From the NCBI GenBank assembly GCA_020632575.1, contig JACKFH010000004.1, positions 1 to 64,000 on the forward strand: a DNA stretch of 64,000 bases, in the 5' to 3' direction. Shown in pieces: positions 54,001 to 60,800 of this stretch. Position 1 is the first letter of the stretch; the number at the start of each line of letters is the position of its first letter. The translations under genes and the position numbers were made by a program. This DNA comes from Candidatus Omnitrophota bacterium (GTDB taxonomy: Bacteria > Hinthialibacterota > Hinthialibacteria > OLB16). The notes under the pieces were generated by a model. That model was not told the DNA's origin. It was given only the letters and a program-made list of their open reading frames with translations, and did not search any database.

Positions 54001-54801
54001 CAACTCGGCTTCAACAACCCACAGGCCGAAACGAATCGTTTCTCGCTTCGTCAGGAACTCTATCGAGTCGCCCCCTCGCCTGAATCGGCGACCGGGCCGA
54101 CAATGAGCGATGAGACCTGGCAAATGGTTCTCGATACCAATACAGTGGAAAATGTCTTGTCTCTTCCGGAGTTCGAGCGATTCGCCCGACCGTTCTTCCC
54201 GCAGAATCCGACCGAACCTGCCATCGTCATCCCATTCTCGACCCGCATCAATTTTGGATCGAACTTCTTCGGTCGCGAGCTGGCCACCGGTGACAGCGCC
54301 TACAACTCGACCAATTTCGCCACCAAGATCCGTTCGGTGGGAGTTTGGTTCGAGGGGTACGAAAACGCGGGTTTAGCCGACGATCCCCAGGTCTATTTGG
54401 TCCCGGTGGGGCAAGACATTTTGAGGTCTCCGACAGGTTTGGCCGGGGAGATTCGTTCCTTCACTTTGCTCGACCAAGTCTTACCCGTCCCATTCCCGGT
54501 TGGGCCGACTATTCAGAACGACCCGGACTGGCTTCCTTCCGATCAATTGACAGGATCTTTTGGAAACATCAGACGATATTCCTCGTTCAAGGCCTTTCCC
54601 GATTCGGGAGACTTCGAACCGGATGAGACAACCACCAACAGTCGTTTGATTGGCCGCTCGGTCTGGAACACTCGATGGGTCCTGATCATCCCGGCCGGCA
54701 CGATGCTCAATGATCGGGACGAGGCGCTGCGGAGATTCAAAGAGAATGTCACCGACATTTTGATCTTCTTCCAAACCTACGCTTACTCGGGGAACAAATA
54801 G
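48010..54801 (+). CDS. Giant secreted protein, N-terminal beta-rich, C-terminal TcA-like helical part
   Basis: A 2263-aa product. ATG 48010 gives a basic N-terminus and a signal peptide (VLLLLSLGMFSIEMQAQ); 48046 is an alternative start. Residues 1-1100 are beta-rich without a known domain. About 1280-1560 is mixed. About 1650-1925 is helical (RSDLLQLYAEYRMALSDYTG, EIAELDAELEARENLLEL). It is followed by FRDDLIQKYRGQFDLAARYA-YLAARAYDFE, then GLSDILARMNLNWNLNLKGQ, SLRQELYR, PFSTRINFG and ATKIRSVGVWF, and ends GRSVWNTRWVLIIPAGTM. The order (coiled bundle, xxAARxAxxAxxYE, DLxRMxxxxLxxN, SLRxx, RKIRSVxVxx) parallels the C-terminal, TcB-binding end of Tc-toxin TcA proteins. That parallel is my reading, not a search result. 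Confidence 0.6.
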   Translation: MMRNRSKQREWSMRPIQGVIPPLVLLLLSLGMFSIEMQAQGIPNGSQQVADYQNILYTQDPASIPDTSSYERESTAFFNGHVGDVTGDVSGLGVVNLRESGFGQPVQGGLIVPPDFDVGQEIPPLIANVSLTQTPIIDPPAKAFWIPHAQKLFANEAGFVTITWKNSGGVPLTPQTYLISPEPFKEPKKIYHTENSTGGATGAPNINLSAIDDVVIHYNSKFFAPADPMMPQTAPFSFIPNTMMLRAKAGTTGFVLLEYNNVPNPLVPSDFVGIEIVDVRNYQPDFNIDVIVSEKLAPAVPPSASVELVTPMVTNGLLTTDPVADPAHVFQSSTPGAVEGDIWSVRETAPGDYSQVEVFWMETVTVIPPSDSVIWPYEMDRYSASLPVAASEIAQLYVRGDAQGEIGPSVDIPSGLNLNPQLNDWQDPPGHASLDQGTETTFSTSGPGWSLLRYNLGSPPGSEDVVFELIHSVEHDDSSIFNLTPMNWDIGVEVADPDHATSELSLRGGYIHEEEGDRYDPEIYEEARQQIFAVNTGTLEVWWSNVSQGVQWPSKVVRYNNVWPATTEEIVIASASGTGDLTGSDRNNVQLYFQNDPDQPGFNPNDEHAQLLPFAGGVAAFPLRNDLGSAQTSLPYVLTKYQDLSSIWHYRVFSIEAEQAPYFFEYDTTAGLLLQPPFPLNLMGASQDTSDVDTNPATTHSFQDRKFNIWAMAGPDSPSDPTPEVDIKFWYQPIDDFYIPTGSPTNEAGDVPFLGSLVSPATDPVTVTYRVEWPEDVPEMRVGETLYKPKFGLPDISLPCSVGIIYQQATRLDPSKISVQTIDPTKAHSVDLEELSGDMNVEPLGGDVAFPDLPPHLASRLRYNPIQEELTFFGLYVDQDLGEDYFLPNVFSDSEAQIMKDLEGADQAFRDAIDELQMIAADDLVFSETETELDRLALSAGVATGDGYVVLAMQNSETVCDPALPISLEIIRVTCPLAEGQIAVIPASCVFDEKLTLKHTNDLAGQTDDYVFEWATQPAVGGLIPDRPTGQGGDGWVSYPGGTGEGVTFITIEGPGLFTLSDNWFSMRYRPASASDVVCATNDTWSRWTQPQLAEGWVKRVLAGINPFDQRFEDLSDPTRTINTQVNMISQAGPRWEGSVALNCDSVDDFGLIEIYETVYQRAVDLSIGAPIPVDYPPANDALLLVSSKLADLYGLLGNEAFADASDPTISFGISSDETFLQAVTSVHAFENMTSSLTEEELALLRGRDDRLAPPVTTPPVYNRLVWNFSRDLGEVAYALNYDIQDTNGNADGEFSETDARLTYPQGHGDAWGHYLTAITNYYRLLQDDNFTWDPRAEAILIGGAPVTVDFIDEQKFIRAAAARARTGAQIVGLTHRQFYSEDPAEQWKGYKDSNPDRGWGLAEWGSRVGQAALFDWVVGNAMLPEAEEGAPIDITKIDRQSATDLRVLSSQGAVVQEEVDKADVGLNPLGLARNVMPFDIDPSLIDEGMTHFEQIYERAIVALSNAATVFNFANETTQQLRKQADSLDEYKRVVKDGETDFRNRLIETFGTPYADDIGPAGTYPTGYRGPDIYHYDYVEPSELRDEFLGQSFDVPVTEFLVNFTDSAFSIDNPDNTLNVLINDASNEDGIDAATNVEYFERTVEYNVSTDGLGLVKPEGWGRRRVTGRLQETRSDLLQLYAEYRMALSDYTGIIDEIIDTADLIEERFGIRADQIDLMESTANTIATMDVLIGSMQLTQFALEASKDTAKEIANAIAEALPKSSGTSNDVTSAGRGATKAAAASTGANIDGYIGLAMGVELAAEFTKTQTELWNNIEIAELDAELEARENLLELQNLVRNEETLRFDLFGRLESLQQAGNAYLATLDEGLRTLDSFHRFRTETAADIQESRYKDMAFRVFRDDLIQKYRGQFDLAARYAYLAARAYDFETNLLETDSRGPGQNFLTDIVRSRAIGIVQDNDGDGIFNPETAQEFGDPGLSDILARMNLNWNLNLKGQLGFNNPQAETNRFSLRQELYRVAPSPESATGPTMSDETWQMVLDTNTVENVLSLPEFERFARPFFPQNPTEPAIVIPFSTRINFGSNFFGRELATGDSAYNSTNFATKIRSVGVWFEGYENAGLADDPQVYLVPVGQDILRSPTGLAGEIRSFTLLDQVLPVPFPVGPTIQNDPDWLPSDQLTGSFGNIRRYSSFKAFPDSGDFEPDETTTNSRLIGRSVWNTRWVLIIPAGTMLNDRDEALRRFKENVTDILIFFQTYAYSGNK

Positions 54802-54823
54802 TCGGAATGGCATGGAGAACGTG

Positions 54824-57001
54824 ATGGTGAATAAATACACATTGTCATCGGTGGTTGGTCGCATGGGGCTCGCCCTCCTGGGTTTGCTCTGTGTGGTCGC
54901 ACCAGTCATTGCGAGTGTTTCCATCCCGCCAGTTATCATTGTCGGCAGTCTCCAAACTCCGGGTGGATATGAGATTTCCACCGGTAACCTCCGCTTTGAG
55001 TTCGTTCCCGACCAGGGGGGAGCCAGTATCTCCGTCGACGCGGAAGTGGGGAGTTTTGAGGGAGGGATGAATTTCTATGTCTTCATTCCGATCAAAGCGG
55101 CGCCTCTTCCAATCGGGTCTCAGGCGCTGGAATTGGGAGCGGGGAAGACCTACACCGCACATGTCTACTACAACGGGGAAGAAATCGCCGATCCTCAGAT
55201 CCAGCTGCCCTATACTCCCATACAAGGAAGCACTCTTGGGCCGGTCCAGTATATTGTCGAGCCGAAAGGTCCTGCCCTTTCCGTCTCCCGGGACATCGAT
55301 TTCGGATATGTCCCCGTCGGCGCCAACAGCGAAGACACTTTTCAAATTGTGAATGTGGGGACTGAATCGATCAACGGTTCCGCGCGACTTGCGAATGGAA
55401 ACCTTTTCACCCTCAGGGAAGGGAACGAAAACATTGGAGTGATCCCATTCAACCTTAACCCCGGGGAATCCCAAATGGCGAGCGTTCGTTTCGCTCCCAC
55501 CATCAACAGCGATCGGTTGACCGATAGTTTCAATGTCAGATCGAACGCAGGCGAGATCACACGGACCCTTCGGGGCAATTCCAGCACACAAGAACCCACG
55601 CCTACTCCCACTCCCCTGCCTGGACCTTTCCAACTTGAGATCGATGCGCCCGCTTCGGTTACAGGGGTTGTTGGAACGACCACTGAAATCGAAGCCTCAG
55701 TGATCCTGACAAGCGCCTTGGATCCAGTGGAAGGGTGGTATCTTGGTGTTTGCACAGGGGATTCGTCACTTTGCGCAATTCGAGAGATCCAGGTCGGAGA
55801 TGCCGTTGCCGGCACCGAGGTTTTTGACATCGAAATCGAAAACGAATCGACCGTTTGTTCGGGAATGGAGGGAAAACTAGCCATCCTCCTCGATCCAGTT
55901 TTCGATCCTCCGCTTCTCCCGAATCAGATTCCCCTTGAACTCATGAAGATTCACCTTCAAATCAATTTTTCCGACCAGCCGGGTGAATCTGAGTGTCTCA
56001 TTGATTTCGTGGATGGGCTTCGACTTTCTTCGCTGTCCTCCCCCAATTTGAATTTAGAGACTTCCAATCAGTTGAGAATCGGAGGTCTTCCATTTGGGAC
56101 CACCCATGGATTGCAGATGTCCGGCGCCTCCATTGAGATTTTGACTCTTGGTCCGGAAACCCCAACTCCCACAACAACTCCAACCGCCACGATCACTCCG
56201 ACCTCCGAATTCAGTCCGACTCCGACCCCCAGTGTGACTCCAACTGTGACGGCCACTCTGGATACAGCCTACGATATCGCTCCTGACCTCCCGGATGGGG
56301 TTGTCAATTCCCTCGATTTAATCCGTTGGGTGGAGCTCATAGGTGGAAAGATTGCCACCCCGGACATGCTTTTCGATTTCTCGAGGTTCTGGACCCGGTC
56401 CTCGCGGGAACTTGCTGGTGTTGCCGCTTATGAAGTGACTTTCGATGGGACCTGGAGTGAAGCGACACATCCGACCGATTTCCCAATGGGAGGGCGCTTT
56501 ACCGGTCTGATCGGCGGGACCCACAATCCAAACGTCACCTTTTGGGAGGAGAATGGGCTGGCCAGCCCCGGCATCGAGGCAATGGCCGAAACGGGCAGCA
56601 AGTCTTTTCTCGCGCAAGAGATCAATGTCGCTATCCAAGGGGGTCGAGCCGGTTCGGTCATCTCTGGGGGAGCGATCAGCCCCACCCCCGATACGGTGAG
56701 TGTCAGTTTTGTCGTGAGCAGAGAGTTTCCACTTGTCACTCTCGTTTCTCAGATAGCTCCCAGCCCCGACTGGTTTGTGGGAGTCACAGGAGTTTCGCTC
56801 CTAGAGGATGGGATATGGAAAGAGAATCTCGTCCTCCCCCTACTCCCTTATGATGCGGGAACCGACAGCGGGGGAAATTATGCTTCTCCGGATGAAGACA
56901 CCCTTCCGCAAGAACCCATCCAAAGAATCGAGGGGGAGCCCTTCCTCATCGGCGAAACCGTTCCTCCAGTTGGAACTTTCAGCTTCAGACGGATCGATTG
57001 A
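54824..57001 (+). CDS. Secreted ASH-domain/PT-linker/dockerin-like/spondin protein
   Basis: A 725-aa product; ATG 54824 has GGAG 6 bases upstream (ATG 54812 is possible). A signal peptide is followed by a beta domain to about 150, then an ASH/choice-of-anchor-type domain about 150-250 (LSVSRDIDFGYVPVGANS, RVRFAP-like SVRFAP). A short PT linker leads to a Cys-containing cohesin-like domain (DPVEGWYLGVCTGDSSLC), then a long PT linker and a dockerin-like module at 56269-56395 (YDIAPDLPDG, DLIRWVELIG, LFDFSRFW). The end is a spondin_N domain (about 530-725): YEVTFDGTWSEATHPTDFP, NVTFWEENGLASPGIEAMAE, APSPDWFVGVTGVSLLEDG and DAGTDSGGNYASP. Spondin domains bind matrix components or metal in animals. 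Last gene of the cassette. Confidence 0.8.
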   Translation: MVNKYTLSSVVGRMGLALLGLLCVVAPVIASVSIPPVIIVGSLQTPGGYEISTGNLRFEFVPDQGGASISVDAEVGSFEGGMNFYVFIPIKAAPLPIGSQALELGAGKTYTAHVYYNGEEIADPQIQLPYTPIQGSTLGPVQYIVEPKGPALSVSRDIDFGYVPVGANSEDTFQIVNVGTESINGSARLANGNLFTLREGNENIGVIPFNLNPGESQMASVRFAPTINSDRLTDSFNVRSNAGEITRTLRGNSSTQEPTPTPTPLPGPFQLEIDAPASVTGVVGTTTEIEASVILTSALDPVEGWYLGVCTGDSSLCAIREIQVGDAVAGTEVFDIEIENESTVCSGMEGKLAILLDPVFDPPLLPNQIPLELMKIHLQINFSDQPGESECLIDFVDGLRLSSLSSPNLNLETSNQLRIGGLPFGTTHGLQMSGASIEILTLGPETPTPTTTPTATITPTSEFSPTPTPSVTPTVTATLDTAYDIAPDLPDGVVNSLDLIRWVELIGGKIATPDMLFDFSRFWTRSSRELAGVAAYEVTFDGTWSEATHPTDFPMGGRFTGLIGGTHNPNVTFWEENGLASPGIEAMAETGSKSFLAQEINVAIQGGRAGSVISGGAISPTPDTVSVSFVVSREFPLVTLVSQIAPSPDWFVGVTGVSLLEDGIWKENLVLPLLPYDAGTDSGGNYASPDEDTLPQEPIQRIEGEPFLIGETVPPVGTFSFRRID

Positions 57002-57890
57002 ACTGTTCCTTCCAGAAACTCCCCCCGAGTAAGAACCGGCAAGAGTTAGTCGTACCTGTAGATGTCAAGCAAGAGTGGGACTAGTGCTAGCCCGGATTTC
57101 TCACCGAGTCTTATGAGAAGATTAGAGTGAGGGCGAAATCGCGCTATTTTCAGCGCCCCGGACAGACCTATCCCGAGTGATTTACGAAAAGGAATGGAAA
57201 CTGGGTGTGAGGAAACCGATTCAGCACCGCCAGGGGTGTGAGGCGTGCAGGTTCCAGTAGACCTGTTGGAAAATCCGTTCGTAAGGATAGCCGCTGGCCA
57301 TCAGCACCAGGACCCGGCGCACGCTGACTCGAACCAACGCGCCGATCTTGAACAATCTCTCACGAATCGTGTGACACTGCGCCCGCTCCATCTCGGTCCC
57401 AACGCCAAGCCGTAAACGCGCTGCGCGAGCAATTCCTCCAGCATGTGTTCGGTGAGCAGGGGACTGCAATAATCGGTGAAACAAGCGGCGAATTGCTTCA
57501 GGATTTCGAATCGAGATTCGACTTCGGACAGCAGCACCCCCCCCCGCGTCCGAGGTGATCTTTCCACCCTCGAAATTCCCCTCGACCCGGCGGCCTCCGA
57601 AAGATTCAAAGATTTTTCTTGACATCCTAAATCCCTGGATTCAAACTAGATCACCCATTCAGGCAAATCATCCGAATTGCCCAACGAATCGTACGGCGTC
57701 CGAGGTTCGACCCAGTCCGATCGGAATGTGGTAGAATGAGGTTGCTCCGCGAGATTTGTGGGGTTGCTTGGTTCCGCCGGTTCTGGTTCGAATCCGATTT
57801 GAAGCGCTTTCTTTGCGTTCCGCTCGATTCGTGTCCTCCCTCAGACCTCTCTCCCCCCTGTTCGCGAGACCGCCTCCCCCGGATCCGCCC
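57002..57890. other. Intergenic region holding the transposase relic
   Basis: Outside the relic (57215-57630) I see no gene. 57002-57214 carries no recognised feature. 57631-57890 is the upstream region of the C25 protease gene and contains an in-frame Arg/Pro-rich extension (from 57756) that looks non-coding; no clear promoter was found. Confidence 0.5.
57215..57630 (-). pseudogene. Decayed IS1380-family transposase
   Basis: Read on the minus strand, the N-terminal IS1380 signature FGGRRVEGNFEGGKITSDAGG appears from 57625. The frame is then lost in a run of nine C/G (57537-57545). One base fewer restores GVLLSEVESRFEILKQFAACF and LLAQRVYGLALG, which is the next part of the same family. Directly after that the C-terminal signature TIRERLFKIGALVRVSVRRV-LVLMASGYPYERIFQQ is reached in the first frame. 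Roughly 270 middle residues, with the catalytic acids, are missing. It is therefore inactive, with at least one frameshift and a large internal deletion. No terminal repeats were identified. Confidence 0.82.
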
Positions 57891-60800
57891 ATGATCTCCT
57901 TTTTGAAGCGTATTACCGTTGTTGTGACAACCGTCCTGGCCGTGTGCCATACCGTTCATGCTCTCGACTCCAGTTTGGTTTCGCCCGGAGGTATTGTCGA
58001 TCTAAAGATACCCAAAGAGTTGAAAGGAGTCGGAGCGCGCGAGGGATATTTCTACACCCCGGGGCCGGTTACCGTGGTCGCGTATGAAACCCCCTGTGTT
58101 GTCACCATCCGCGATCCCGCCAACCCGGATCCACCGGTCGCCACAGGGACGCTCGAATCCTCTAACCCCGCGTACCAGACCGATCTGACCCCTGGGTTCT
58201 ACTACATTTCGGTGACAGGTGACTGCGGTGTGTTAGTCGGCGTTCCCCAGCTGACGACTGCTTGTAACGGTTATTATCACTATGTCTCATCTGGCGAGGC
58301 TTACGGGAACAGTCCAATCGCCTCGAAATTCTTTGTCCGATCCACGGGCGGTTGCGACAACCGGATGTTCGTCTTTTCGCCGCAAGGGTTCTCCATGGGT
58401 GGAACTTGCTGTGGCACTGTTTGCATCGATGCATGCGGGTTCACCTATGAGATCTCATCCCGCGATCAGTTTGACGAGTGGGCGACCGGAAACATTTTCG
58501 GAAATTTTGGAGTCGCCTCTGGGGAACCGGTCCAGGTGCTGACTCGCGAAGACCAGGGGTATTTTGTCCCGCCCTTTCTGAACGGTTTATCCAACACATC
58601 CGACTTCTATACCTATCAGGGTCAAGACGAGTTTCTGAACATTCACAGTTTCGACGACGATGTGAGCTATCGAATTATCAGCCTCCACAGCGATTCGTTT
58701 GGCGTAATCGAATCGGGTTCCCTCGAAAACGGGGAAACCTATTCGTATGTGGGAACCGACAACATGAACAACCGAGTCCTTCGGGTCGAAACAACAAAAG
58801 GGCAAGCCTCGGTCTCGGTGATCGGCGGTCTCAACCCCGAGGACAATAGTAACTACATGAGCTATGTCCTCGATCAGAGCGGTAATTTTCAGGGGACGGA
58901 TTTCATCACACGAAGCCATGAAGGCGGCTTCCTCTACCTGACCGGCCTCCAAGACAATACCACGGTCGAAGTGCGAGCCGCCTCCACAGAGGCTCTTCAA
59001 TCTGTGCATGCGATCGACGAAGCCATGTTGGTCAATGCCAATCCCGGCAATGGAATCTGGAGGATCCGCTCCAACAAAGAGATCACGGTCGCGGTCGGAC
59101 AAGGGTCCGGCGGAACCTTTGTCCCTCTCACTCAGAATGTGTCGGGAACCACCCCCTACCCGCCTGTGATAGCAGGCGTACGTTGGACCCCACAGAATCC
59201 CAACACCTCCGACTCTGCACTAACTGTGACCTTCCTCACGGACGAGCCCTGCAATAGCAAACTCCACTACAAGGTTGGATCAGACCCCTGGAAAGAAACC
59301 CCCGAGACTGCTCTCGGAACGGAACATTCCCATACCATCTCCATCGATGCCCTCGACACTTATTCTATCGTGAGGTTTCGTCCGGAAGCGCGGGATCAAT
59401 CCGGTGATATCACGGTGGCGAGAAAGAACGGGAACGACTTCGAGGTCGTCGTTCGCCCTTTTATCCCGGAACTCCAGGTGAAAATTACTCAAGCATTTGC
59501 CAAGGATAAAGTGAGAACTGTACGTTTTTCTGTCGAAAACAAGGGAACGGCGCCCGCACAGAATGTCAGGCTTCACCCTCGTTTGTCAGGGTTCCAAACC
59601 ATTAACGAAGGAGCCACATCGAACTACTCCCAGTTGGAGAGCAACCGAGTTTTCTCGACCATTCCCGTGCCGAATGTCGCACCGGGGCAAACTCTCTTTG
59701 TCGATCTCGACTTGGTCCCCTTTGCCGGAGTAGGTAGTTTTAATTACGCACAGGACGATTGCAGCGTTTCGTATTCCGATGGATTTGGACATGCCTTTGA
59801 ACTTCTGCCATTAGATATGAATCACCAGTTTGATTCCCAATTGATCCGTTTGGAGATGGCGGGATCCCAATATGTGGTGGTCTCCAACCCAAAACTATTC
59901 TTTGCAAATCGGTCCCCCTCCGACCCATCTGCCCAAAAGGTCCCTCGCGAGATGGCGAAGTTCTCTCTCAGCCGAGATGGCGCTCTCGCTTATGTTTCAT
60001 CCGAAGATCCCGACAAAATACTTGCGACCATCCACACCCGATTCAATCGACTCTTCTCCAAGTCCTGGCTTAATGCAGGTTACCTCCTTATTGTCGGGTC
60101 GGATGTTGAATTTCCATCATTCCGACGAAAGGTGTCCTGCACCTTTGGTGGAGAGCAAGAGATGTGGGTTTGCGACGATGTCTACGCCGATGTGGACAAA
60201 GACGATAACTACACGCCCGAATTGATTGTGGGCCGAATCACCGGCAAGCACCCCGACACCTATTCCGCCCTCTTTAGCCGTGCGCTGACTCCCAGCTATT
60301 TCGACAAGACATTGACTATCTCGGGAACCGGCGACGGTGACAGCGATTTTTGGGAGAGCGCGAGAGAATGTAATGCATTGCTCGATCAACGGTATGCGGA
60401 TTCTTTCATCTACCGACTGCGCAACTTCGACGAATCGATCCGGAACAATGTTTATCTGTTCAACTCGGACAACACCGATTTCGTCTATTACAGGGATCAT
60501 GGAAATGTCGGCAGCTGGGATTCTTTCGGCATATCCAGCGTTCCAAACATGTCCTTCGGAAGCAAGCACCCGATCATCTATTCCAACGCCTGTTTGACCG
60601 GACACATTCAAAGCGAAAACAATCTCGCCGAAAAATTCCTGGCACAAAACGCCGCCGTATTTATCGGCGCCACGGAGGTTTCCCCTCGTAGCGGGAATAA
60701 CGCTCTCGGAAAGAAAATCGCCAGTATCCACAAAGTGGGTCATTCGATAGGGAGAGCCATGAGAAATGGCAAGCGCTCCCTGGCAGGAGACCTTCATTGG

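Noticed and set aside
56150..56265. Pro-Thr-rich coding repeats as a minisatellite or CRISPR-like array
   Set aside because: The repetition is at the codon level of a flexible linker; there are no regular repeat-spacer units.
57756..57890. N-terminal extension of the C25 protease gene
   Set aside because: The 45 extra residues are Arg/Pro-rich with no ribosome site, while a proper signal peptide starts at 57891.
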